A DNA stretch of 42,518 nt from Phycisphaerae bacterium (GTDB lineage: Bacteria > Planctomycetota > Phycisphaerae > Sedimentisphaerales > Anaerobacaceae): the NCBI GenBank assembly GCA_026386805.1, contig JAPLMX010000188.1, positions 1 to 42,518 of the forward strand, written 5' to 3'. This document shows positions 35,809 through 42,518 of this stretch, in pieces. Each line of letters opens with the position of its first letter. Within the stretch, counting starts at the first letter, position 1. Under the pieces are notes generated by a model that saw nothing but the letters and a program-made list of their open reading frames with translations, had not been told where the DNA came from and did no database searches. A program made the position numbers and the translations under genes.

Positions 35809-35918
35809 CTCAAACACCGTCGCAGGCCGGCGGGCCCGTTTGGGATTGCCGCGCTTCGCTCGCAATGACATGTTTGGGATTTCGGTCGTTCGTGCTTGTT
35901 TCGGATTTCGCGAACGAC
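35762..35918. repeat. Inverted pair of CGAAATCC tandem repeats after nadE
   Basis: Three CGAAATC units plus GAAACAAATTCAAAGCACGAATGAC (35763-35809) are mirrored by GTCGTTCGTGCTTGTTTCGGATTTCG at about 35886-35912. Between them is a TGCCGCGCTTCGCTCGCAATGACA dispersed string (35848-35872). Related tracts occur at 15173-15211 and 42377-42401. Confidence 0.75.
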
Positions 35919-35973
35919 ACGCGGCAACCGACATCCGCCTGCGGCGGAGTTGTCGAAATTAGGATCTTCTTTC

Positions 35974-37281
35974 TCAGTGCGTGGCGGATGGCCCCATCTC
36001 GGCGAGGGCCTCTCCAATGGTCCGGACGAAGGCGGTCACGGCCAGCACCCCCGTGGCCGTGACGGTCAGTCCGTCTTTCTCCACGGCATTGCCCGTGTAC
36101 AGGGCGCCGCCCTGGACGAGCCGGGCTTGCTCCGACAGGTAGGCCGTCGCCCGCGCGCCCTTGAGCGCGCCGGCGCCGGCAAGAATGCTCGGGGCCGTGC
36201 CGATGGCCGCCAGCACCTTTCGCTTCGCGGCCGCTTGGCGGACCACGCCCGCCACGACGGGACTGTTGAGGTAGTCGATCGTGCCGACGCCGCCGATGAA
36301 GACGATGGCGCTGAAGTTGTCGAGATTGGCCTGGTTCAAAAGCAGGTCCGCCCGCGCGGTCCCGCCCATCATGCCCGTCAGCAGCCCCATGCGCGTGCTG
36401 GCGAGGAGGACTTGGGCGCCCGCCTGCTCCAAGCCGCGTTTCGTCGCCAGCAACTCCTCATCCTGGAAGCCCTGGGGCGGCACGACGAGCAGGACCGTCG
36501 CCTGGGACGCCCGGGCCTGACCGCCCGGTGTCGAAGGGGCCTGACCCGCCGGGTAGCCTACGAACGCGACGTAGAGCGGCTCCTGGGTTCGAAGGCCGCG
36601 CATCACTCTCCGGACCGCCGCCGCATCGACGGCATCGATGCTGACGAACGTCAGACCCTGGGCCACCGCCTCGAGCTGCATACTCCGGGACATCTGGCCG
36701 GCCTGGAGCAGCATGACCGTCCTGCCCCGCGTGTTGTAGCGCCGGTTGTAGTCCGGGGCAGAGGCCGCCAGGACCACCTGACAACCCCCGGTCGGCGCCC
36801 CGGTCTGATTCATCAGGGCGGCGGCCATTGCCTCCCGCACGTCCTGGTCGTCGATTTGCTGCAGCGTGTGGTCCAGGGGATTGTAGAGATGGACGCCGTT
36901 GGGCAGCACGAAATAGACCTTCATGGCGGTGATCTCGGTGGGGGCCGCCACGGGGCCGACGGGATTCGTGCTGGGAGCCACGATGACCTTCTGGAGCGCC
37001 CAGGCAAGCTGGCTGATCTTCGGCAGGTCCAGCCGTTGACTGCCCGGCACCGCCAGGTTGTGCAAAGCCAGCAGCGCCTGCTCAACACCAACGGCGCTGC
37101 TGGTGGACGGCTCCGGAAGCTGGATCACCTGGAGCCGGGAGGCCGCCGCCCGGCGCGTTGGCCCGGGCTGTGACTGCCGTCCCGTGCCAGTGCCGGCGAC
37201 GGCAAGCAAGCCGAAGAAAACCATTTGCACTTTTCGAGAGCACCATGCACCGTGATTGCCTGAGGATGTCCTGCCTGTCAT
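35974..37281 (-). CDS. SagB-type nitroreductase-like/DJ-1-PfpI-like fusion protein
   Basis: ATG 37281 has GGAGG 8 bases upstream; a start at 37296 would overlap that site. The 435-residue protein has a hydrophobic leader (VQMVFFGLLAVAGTGTG, about 18-34). Residues about 50-260 follow the SagB/nitroreductase pattern: 'VEQALLALHNLAVPGSQRLDLPKISQLAWA', 'VYFVLPNGVHLYNPLDHTLQ', 'LLQAGQMSRSMQLEAVAQGLTFVSI' and 'EPLYVAFVGYP'. The 'RRSxR' FMN-binding arginines of real nitroreductases are replaced by ALHNLAV, so flavin binding is doubtful. Residues about 275-430 are DJ-1/PfpI-like ('LLVVPPQGFQDEELLATKRGLEQAGAQVLLAS', 'DNFSAIVFIGGVGT', 'VLAAIGTAPSILAGAGAL'), with the usual cysteine elbow apparently absent (AIGTAP). 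It is probably an exported non-catalytic or altered enzyme. Confidence 0.7.
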   Translation of the reverse strand: MTGRTSSGNHGAWCSRKVQMVFFGLLAVAGTGTGRQSQPGPTRRAAASRLQVIQLPEPSTSSAVGVEQALLALHNLAVPGSQRLDLPKISQLAWALQKVIVAPSTNPVGPVAAPTEITAMKVYFVLPNGVHLYNPLDHTLQQIDDQDVREAMAAALMNQTGAPTGGCQVVLAASAPDYNRRYNTRGRTVMLLQAGQMSRSMQLEAVAQGLTFVSIDAVDAAAVRRVMRGLRTQEPLYVAFVGYPAGQAPSTPGGQARASQATVLLVVPPQGFQDEELLATKRGLEQAGAQVLLASTRMGLLTGMMGGTARADLLLNQANLDNFSAIVFIGGVGTIDYLNSPVVAGVVRQAAAKRKVLAAIGTAPSILAGAGALKGARATAYLSEQARLVQGGALYTGNAVEKDGLTVTATGVLAVTAFVRTIGEALAEMGPSATH

Positions 37282-37379
37282 CGTTCTATCCTCCAATCAA
37301 TTTGTAGTAGCCATCGATCTCATCGCGATTGCGTCTCTGTATCTTACCCGATTCTCCATCCCTTTGCCAGTCAGAGTGT

Positions 37380-38621
37380 CTACTTCCCGGCCGCCGGCGA
37401 CGGGCTCGTTTTGAACGGCCTGTAGAGCGGGTCGCCGATCAAGAGCATTTGCCAGGAGTTGAGCGGCTGGGTCAGATAATACGCCTCCACGAGGCAGTGA
37501 CCGTCGAAGAGCGCCCCGAAGAACAGCTTGGGCTCGGGAAACGCGTGGAGATAGGGCTCCCCCACCGGCCCGAGGGTGGCGGTAATGCCGTGTTTGAGCA
37601 TGGCCGGACACCACTGCGTGCTGTTCGGGTCATGAAGGCTGGCCGCCTCGAAACTGGCGATGTGGTACCCGACGGCGCCGTCCACGAACTCGAACGCATC
37701 GACGTACTTGCTCACGCTGTACCAGCCGCAATAGAGGGCCGTCTGCGGACAACTGCCGGGCGGGAACAATTCCGCCGTCCGCTCCTCCTTCACGGGCAGG
37801 GACGTTCGCAGCCGGATCAATAGCGCCAGATCACGGAGCGACTGATCGTAGTAGCTGTACAAATCCTTGCCGGACAACCCTCGCGAGTCGACGTACGCGA
37901 TGCCCGTCAAGCCCTTCTCCTCCGCCACCATCGCCTTGTCGATCAGGCCCTTGGCGATGCCGTAGCTCGGGCCGTCGAGCCGCGAGACCATCAGCGTCTT
38001 GAAAGGCGGCGCCTGGGCCGGGTTTCGCAAGGCGTTCGGCTGCCAGCGGTACAGCTCGTACCCGCTGCACAGGACCAGGGACAGCTCGCTGTCCACGGAC
38101 GCCTCCGTCTCCGTCCCCATGATCCGGCCGATATCCGCCTGGATCTGGGATACCGCGAGCTGATGGGTGCGATAGGGGACCGAGTCGGTCTGGCCTTTCT
38201 GCTCCAGCTCCGTGACGGCCTGCTTTTCCTGCTCCAGCAGTTGGCGCAGTTGTTTGAGCTGCGCCTCGTATCCGGCCTGGGGCTTTCGCGGCCCGACCCG
38301 GAACGGAACGCCGTAGGTGGTCACCAGGCACTTGATGTCCCCGAGGTCCTTGTGGGACAAGAGGGTCCGGCGAATGGGCCCGGCCAGCCGCTGATCGTAG
38401 TCCTCCCGGCCGATCGTGTCACGCAGCGGCGTTCCCAGCGCCACCGGGATCACGCGATTGGCGGGAATGCCCCGCTTCTCGCAGTAGTACCGCGCCAGCC
38501 GGACCGAAGCGGCATTGTTCGTATTGGCGACGACCAGAATCTCATTCGGCTCCAGCGCCCAGGCGCACCGGCAATAGGACAGCAGGATGACCAGACAGGT
38601 TACCGCACATTTCCACATCAT
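37380..38621 (-). CDS. TIGR03790-family exported protein
   Basis: 413 residues from ATG 38621, preceded by GAGGAACGGTTC. A signal peptide (MMWKCAVTCLVILLSYCRCAWA) leads into 'EPNEILVVANTNNAASVRLARYYCEKRGIPANRVI', the typical start of TIGR03790 proteins. Then come 'IKCLVTTYGVPFRVG', a coiled-coil-like insert (about 118-150) and 'LVSRLDGPSYGIAKGLIDKAM'-type sequence. 'GYHIASFEAASL', 'WCPAMLKHGITATLGPVGEPYL' and 'LLIGDPLYRPF' follow. The family has no settled function but is common in planctomycetes and often lies near envelope genes. It follows the sugar transferase by 15 bases and is presumably co-transcribed with it. Confidence 0.85.
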   Translation of the reverse strand: MMWKCAVTCLVILLSYCRCAWALEPNEILVVANTNNAASVRLARYYCEKRGIPANRVIPVALGTPLRDTIGREDYDQRLAGPIRRTLLSHKDLGDIKCLVTTYGVPFRVGPRKPQAGYEAQLKQLRQLLEQEKQAVTELEQKGQTDSVPYRTHQLAVSQIQADIGRIMGTETEASVDSELSLVLCSGYELYRWQPNALRNPAQAPPFKTLMVSRLDGPSYGIAKGLIDKAMVAEEKGLTGIAYVDSRGLSGKDLYSYYDQSLRDLALLIRLRTSLPVKEERTAELFPPGSCPQTALYCGWYSVSKYVDAFEFVDGAVGYHIASFEAASLHDPNSTQWCPAMLKHGITATLGPVGEPYLHAFPEPKLFFGALFDGHCLVEAYYLTQPLNSWQMLLIGDPLYRPFKTSPSPAAGK

Positions 38622-38636
38622 GAACCGTTCCTCAAG

Positions 38637-39263
38637 TCACTCCTCGCGATTGGCTCTCGTCCGCCGACGGGTGCATTCGGCCCGGGAGTACCTCTTTTCA
38701 TAAATTCCCTGGCGGGCGAAGACCCGCACGAACGTGGCCAACAAGATCCGGGCGTCCAATCCCAGGCTGACCTGCTCCACGTACTTCACGTCGAGCTCCA
38801 GCTTCTCTTCGCGCCTCAGCTCCCCCCGGCCACAGACCGGTGCCAGGCCCGTCAGTCCCGGCTTGACGAGGAGCCGTTTTCTCTGCCGCTCGTCCCACTC
38901 CGCCACCTGCGCGACATACAGCGGCCTGGGACCAACGAGACTCATGTCGCCTCGGAGTATGTTAACCAGTTGTGGCAGCTCATCAAAAGAGGATTCCCGC
39001 AGGAATCCGCCGATCTTCGTCAGCCGGGGATCGTCGCCGGACTTCGGACTCGGTCCGAACGGGTCCGCGCCGCGCCGCATGGTCCTGAACTTGTAGAACG
39101 TAAAGGGCCGGCCGTTCTGGCCCGCTCGCTCCTGCCGGAAAATCGCCGGCCCCCGACTGGTGAGCCGGATCGCCACAACAATGCCCGCCAGTACCGGCGA
39201 CAAGATCGCCAGCATCAAGCTCGCCACGAGCAGATCGAACAGTTTCTTGAGAAGAGCATACAT
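38637..39263 (-). CDS. Initiating undecaprenyl-phosphate sugar phosphotransferase (PglC-like)
   Basis: 208 residues from ATG 39263. It is the short monotopic form: one N-terminal re-entrant helix (KKLFDLLVASLMLAILSPVL) and the catalytic block. That block has 'RGPAIFRQERAGQNGRPFTFYKFRTMR', the D-E pair in SFDELPQLVNILRGDMSLVGPRP, and 'KPGLTGLAPVCGR'. It transfers a phosphosugar from a nucleotide sugar to undecaprenyl phosphate and starts repeat-unit synthesis at the inner membrane. WbpE- and WbpD-like enzymes upstream suggest a modified amino-sugar pathway in the same locus. The C-terminus is basic and unconserved (RRRTRANREE). Confidence 0.92.
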   Translation of the reverse strand: MYALLKKLFDLLVASLMLAILSPVLAGIVVAIRLTSRGPAIFRQERAGQNGRPFTFYKFRTMRRGADPFGPSPKSGDDPRLTKIGGFLRESSFDELPQLVNILRGDMSLVGPRPLYVAQVAEWDERQRKRLLVKPGLTGLAPVCGRGELRREEKLELDVKYVEQVSLGLDARILLATFVRVFARQGIYEKRYSRAECTRRRTRANREE

Positions 39264-39301
39264 CGTATGGCACCCGAGTCACGACCGCGGCGGGACCCCT
39301 G

Positions 39302-40323
39302 TCAGAAAAGGCGGGCGTATTGTTGCGCGAGCACTTCGTAGGTGTGCGTGCGCTGCACGTATTGCCGGGCCCGCTCACCCATGCTTCGCAGCTCCTCTTT
39401 GGGCATTGGGGCGATCCGGTGCACCGTGCCCGCCAGGACTTGCGGGTCCTCGGCCGGGATGGAGAAGCCGCACTTCGCTTCCGCCACTTCATCGTGAATC
39501 GTGTCGATGGCGAACAGGATCGGCAGCCCCGCCGCCATGTACTCGAAGAGCTTGTTGGGACTGACACCGTAGCGGAAGAGGTCCTTCTTTTGCAGGCCGA
39601 GGTAGCCCACATCCGCCGCCTGCGTCAGGGCCGCCATCTGCGACCGCGGCACCGGCGGCAGAAACGTGACGTTCCTCAGATCCGCCTCCCGTGCGCGCTT
39701 TTGCAGTGAGTCTTTCTCAGGTCCCTGCCCCACGAGCAAGAAGTGAACCTTGGGCTCGTCGGCCAGAAGCCGGGCGGCCTCGATGACGTTCTCCAGAGCG
39801 TTGACCACACCGTGACTGCCGCTGTAGAGAATGATCAGCTCATTCTGCCTCTTCAGGTTTTGAATGACTTGGTCGTACTCGGCCGGCAGTGGCTCGACAT
39901 TCTCCTGCAGAGCCCGCGGGTCGATGCCGTTGGGGATGTAGACGAACTTGTCCTCGTCCAGCCCGTGCGCGGTCATGTAGTCCTTTGCCCCGCCCAGCAG
40001 CGAGACGGTGTGGTCGCAGCGCTTGTAGCCGAGCCGCTGGGCCCAGGCCATCGCCCGGACAAACGGATGTCGCGGCGAGTGCCCCCCCACCTCCAGAATC
40101 GTCAGGGGCCAGAGGTCCCGCACCTCGAAGATGAATTTCGCGCGATATTTCCTCGCCAGCCGATACCCATTGATAGCCACGAGGAAGCACAGATGATGAC
40201 CGGCCTCAGACCCATCTGCCGGAACTGCTGCGCGAGGTAGTAGTGCCGGTACTCCATCCCATGGACCCGGCTGCCCGCGTAGTGGTTGACGATCCAGATG
40301 ACCTTGCCGCTTTCAGTTGACAT
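39302..40323 (-). pseudogene. GT4 glycosyltransferase broken by internal deletion and frameshift
   Basis: An N-terminal piece starting at ATG 40323 reads 'VIWIVNHYAGSRVHGMEYRHYYLAQQFRQ', then VIICASSWLS, the usual start of WbuB-like GT4 enzymes. From about 40192 the homology jumps to another frame, 'AINGYRLARKYRAKFIFEVRDLWPL', which continues to the stop at 39302 with 'IPNGIDPRAL', 'LYSGSHGVVNALENVIEAA' and 'SPNKLFEYMAAGLPILFA'. Roughly 60-70 residues expected between these blocks in GT4 relatives are missing, and the two blocks are out of frame. A GTG at 40180 could start a C-terminal-only product lacking the acceptor domain. It is most likely inactive, unless the assembly is at fault. It lies between wbpE-like and sugar transferase genes. 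Confidence 0.8.
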
Positions 40324-40363
40324 CGTACGGGTGTGAGCAGATACGGGATCGATCGTTGTCGCT

Positions 40364-40465
40364 TGTCATCCTGAACGAAGCGCAGCGGAGTGAAGGATCT
40401 GGGCCGCGAATTAGAGCAACCTCCCGTTCATGCGCCAGATCCTTCGCCTTCGGCTCAGGATGACA
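40364..40465. repeat. Palindromic dispersed element (MITE-like), copy 2
   Basis: It runs from TGTCATCCTGAACGAAG with GAAGGATCTGGGCCGCGAATTAGAG to CCAGATCCTTCGCCTTCGGCTCAGGATGACA. The central GCAACCTCCCGTTCATGCG is like that of the 6433-6552 copy. It ends 8 bases from the wbpE-like stop codon, inside a minus-strand operon. Confidence 0.85.
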
Positions 40466-40473
40466 GAGAAGGA

Positions 40474-41574
40474 TCAACTCAGGACCGTGAGGATCGCCTC
40501 CACAACCGCGTCCTGCATCTCGCGGGTCAGCTCGGGATAGATGGGCAGGGCCATGATCGCGTCGGCCGCCTTCTCGGCTTCGGGGAAATCGCCCTCGCGG
40601 TAGCCCAGGTCGGCGAAACACTCCTGCAGATGCGCGGGCACCGGGTAGTAAATCTCGCAGCCGATCTTGTTGGCCTTGAGGTGCGCGACGACCTCGTCCC
40701 GGCGCGGCACGCGGATGCAGTACTGGTTGTAGATCGTCTGGCAGTCCGGGCTGATGTAGGGCGTCTGCACGACCGTGCCGGCGAACCTCTCGTTGTAGTA
40801 CGCGGCGTTGCGTCGGCGGGCCTCGGACCAGTCGGCCAAGTGCGGCAGCTTCACGAGAAGGGCCACGGCCTGGATCGGGTCGAGCCGGAAGTTGGCACCG
40901 ATGAACTTGTGATAGTATTTCGGCTCGGCGCCGTGATTGCGCATGAGCATCAGACGCTTGTAGAGGGCTTCATCGTTCGTGACGACCATGCCGCCGTCGC
41001 CGATGCCGCCGAGGTTCTTGCTCGGGAAGAAGCTAAAGCACCCGGCCTTGCCGATGCTGCCCGCCTTGCGGCCCTTGTAGGTGCTCGTGATCGACTGGGC
41101 GGCGTCCTCGATGACGGCCAGCTTGTACCGCCGGGCCACCGCCATGATCGGGTCCATATCCGCCATCTGCCCGTACAGATGGACCGGGACGATCGCCTTG
41201 GTCCGCCGGGTCACCGCCACCTCGATCTGGTTCGGATCGATGTTGTACGTCTTGGGGTCGATATCGACGAGGACCGGCGTGGCGCCGACGCGCGCGATGC
41301 AGCCCACGGTCGCAAAGAACGTGAACGGCGTCGTGATCACCTCGTCGCCCGGACCGATCTCCAGGCTCATCAGGCAGTTCAGAATCGCATCGGTCCCACT
41401 CGAGACGCCGACGGCGAATTTGCAGCCGCTGGCCGCCGCGATCTTCTGCTCCAGTTCCAGCACTTTCGGCCCGCCGATGCAGATCTGCGAGTCCAGCACC
41501 TCGGAGATACCGGCCAAAACCTGGTCCTTGATCGTCGCGTACTGTGCCTTCAAATCCAGCAAAGGTACTTCCAT
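40474..41574 (-). CDS. DegT/DnrJ/EryC1/StrS aminotransferase, WbpE-like
   Basis: ATG 41574 follows AAGGA at 6 bases (an in-frame start at 41592 overlaps it). The 366-residue PLP enzyme begins '[17 protein letters not shown]'. It shows [15 protein letters not shown], '[15 protein letters not shown]', [24 protein letters not shown] and the PLP lysine in [14 protein letters not shown]. The sequence resembles WbpE-type UDP-3-keto-GlcNAc(A) aminotransferases, which make 3-amino sugars for O-antigen. The downstream WbpD-like acetyltransferase on the same strand (104 bases upstream in the operon order) supports this pathway. The exact nucleotide sugar is inference. Confidence 0.9.
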   Translation of the reverse strand: MEVPLLDLKAQYATIKDQVLAGISEVLDSQICIGGPKVLELEQKIAAASGCKFAVGVSSGTDAILNCLMSLEIGPGDEVITTPFTFFATVGCIARVGATPVLVDIDPKTYNIDPNQIEVAVTRRTKAIVPVHLYGQMADMDPIMAVARRYKLAVIEDAAQSITSTYKGRKAGSIGKAGCFSFFPSKNLGGIGDGGMVVTNDEALYKRLMLMRNHGAEPKYYHKFIGANFRLDPIQAVALLVKLPHLADWSEARRRNAAYYNERFAGTVVQTPYISPDCQTIYNQYCIRVPRRDEVVAHLKANKIGCEIYYPVPAHLQECFADLGYREGDFPEAEKAADAIMALPIYPELTREMQDAVVEAILTVLS

Positions 41575-41678
41575 GATGCGTCCTTTTTCCAATCACGGTC
41601 TGTTCTAACAGAGCTTCTGCTGATCAGCTTCGTGCTTTTTCCTTCCTCAAGTAAGCCTAATCTCCATTTTGCAGAAGC

Positions 41679-42335
41679 TCACTTCCTAATATCTCGGTAA
41701 GAGACCTTTCCAACCCGTTGCTCCTGGGGCAGCGGCGCTTCTTCGTCCAAGTCGAGGCAGCGCACGACGCCGGGCTGCACCTGCTGGTACCGGTACCCAC
41801 TCTCCGGGCACACCATGACGCCCTCGGCATCAGGCGCCGGCAACGGAATTCCATGCCGGCTGACCCAGTCAACATGCTTGGCCGGCACACCCAGCATCAG
41901 AGCGTAATCCGGCACGTTCTTCGTCACCACGGCGCCCGCCCCGATGAAGCAGTAGCGCCCCAGCTCGACGCCGCAGACAATCGTCGCATTGGCGCCGACC
42001 GTCGCCCCCCGGCGCAAGACCGTGCGCTCGTACAGATCGTGCCGGACGATCTGCGACCGCGGGTTCGACACGTTCGTCAGGACGCAACTGGGTCCGAGAA
42101 AGACATCATCCTCGATTGTGGTCCCGGTGTAAATGGCGACGTTGTTCTGGACCTTGACATTGTTACCCATCACCACGCCGCTGCTGCTGACGAGCACATT
42201 CTGGCCGAAGATGCAGTTGGCGCCGATCTGTGAATCCTTCATGACATGGCAGAAATGCCAGATCTTTGTCCCCTTGCCGATCCGGCAAGGCTGGTCCACA
42301 TACGCCGATTCGTGAACGAAGTAATCACTCTTCAT
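41679..42335 (-). CDS. Left-handed beta-helix N-acetyltransferase, WbpD-like
   Basis: ATG 42335 with AAGGA about 10 bases upstream gives the conserved start (MKSDYFVHESAYVDQPCRIG). A start at 42422 would add residues from an AATCCGAA repeat. The 218-residue hexapeptide-repeat protein has 'GKGTKIWHFCHVMKDSQIGANCIFGQNVLVSSSGVVMGN', 'LGPSCVLTNVSNPRS', 'RGATVGANATIVCGVELG' and 'VVTKNVPDYALMLGVPAK'. A C-terminal ~50-residue extension ('VCPESGYRYQQV') follows, as in WbpD-type enzymes. It would N-acetylate the 3-amino group made by the WbpE-like enzyme, using acetyl-CoA. It is a trimeric cytoplasmic enzyme by family. It is the first minus-strand gene of this block in the window. Confidence 0.92.
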   Translation of the reverse strand: MKSDYFVHESAYVDQPCRIGKGTKIWHFCHVMKDSQIGANCIFGQNVLVSSSGVVMGNNVKVQNNVAIYTGTTIEDDVFLGPSCVLTNVSNPRSQIVRHDLYERTVLRRGATVGANATIVCGVELGRYCFIGAGAVVTKNVPDYALMLGVPAKHVDWVSRHGIPLPAPDAEGVMVCPESGYRYQQVQPGVVRCLDLDEEAPLPQEQRVGKVSYRDIRK

Positions 42336-42518
42336 AACGTTGGTATCCTTCTCTATGGCTGCTTCAACTCCACACAAATCCGAAATTCGAAATCCGAGAC
42401 AAATTGCGTTTCCGTTAACCACCGGCTCTGCCGGTGAGCATTCACAAGGCTCTGCCGTTTCGTGCGTGTTTTTGGGTAGGTAGTTCCCCTTGAGGAAGGC
42501 CCCGCCGGGCCCAGGAGA
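42336..42518. other. Intergenic end of window with AATCCGAA-type repeat
   Basis: It contains AATCCGAAATTCGAAATCCGAGACAAATT (42377-42405), a relative of the tracts at 15173 and 35763, and a short CACCGGCTCTGCCGGTG hairpin (42420-42436). No gene start is evident. Confidence 0.6.

Noticed and set aside
39302..40323. Programmed frameshift in the GT4 gene
   Set aside because: No slippery heptamer is evident at the junction, and a shift would not restore the ~60-70 missing residues.

Overview
The window looks like a chromosomal segment of a high-GC planctomycete, most likely of the Phycisphaerae type. This is an inference from gene content, not from a marker gene. The signs are secreted carbohydrate-active enzymes beside an amino-acid/polyamine-type permease, a TIGR03790-type protein, DUF362 and DUF11/beta-propeller surface proteins, and intergenic DNA packed with dispersed repeats. 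No rRNA, tRNA, CRISPR array or transposase gene was found.

Layout. (1) 1-8131: a plant-polysaccharide region with a partial parallel beta-helix protein, a GH-like TIM-barrel enzyme, a CE1-like esterase, an enolase-superfamily sugar-acid dehydratase, an APC permease and a CE15 glucuronoyl esterase. Together they suggest handling of uronate-decorated hemicellulose. (2) 8132-9055: repeat-rich DNA without a convincing gene. (3) 9056-14514, minus strand: a 63-residue DNA-binding-like protein, a small membrane protein, an unrecognised secreted protein and a 1019-residue beta-propeller/DUF11 surface protein. (4) 15156-27090: an extracellular polysaccharide locus with Wzx-type flippase, GT2, Wzy-type polymerase, radical SAM/SPASM, GT4 and GT2 on the plus strand; radical SAM/SPASM, a GT39-like membrane glycosyltransferase and DUF362 on the minus strand. 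(5) 27332-32143, minus strand: a compact four-gene operon (Vsr endonuclease, a protein with two GHKL ATPase modules, a receiver-domain protein, a cytosine-C5 methyltransferase) that looks like a signalling-coupled restriction or repair defence system. (6) 32144-34020: an intergenic region of about 1.9 kb with a strong sigma70-like promoter followed by ten copies of a 14-bp core in a nested array. (7) 34021-35808: nadE, with repeats absorbed into its reading frame. (8) 35974-42335, minus strand: a SagB-like/DJ-1-like fusion, a TIGR03790 protein, and further polysaccharide genes: an initiating sugar transferase, a broken GT4, a WbpE-type aminotransferase and a WbpD-type acetyltransferase.

How the parts fit. 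The two polysaccharide blocks together supply most parts of a Wzx/Wzy pathway: initiating phosphosugar transferase, sugar-nucleotide aminotransferase and acetyltransferase, glycosyltransferases, flippase and polymerase. The defence-like operon and nadE lie between them. A recurring oddity is that dispersed palindromic repeats have entered coding sequences without breaking the frame (in the GT39-like gene and nadE), while one GT4 gene carries an internal deletion with a frameshift.

The best candidates for something undescribed are the Vsr/dual-GHKL/receiver/C5-methyltransferase operon and the 14-bp-core array.
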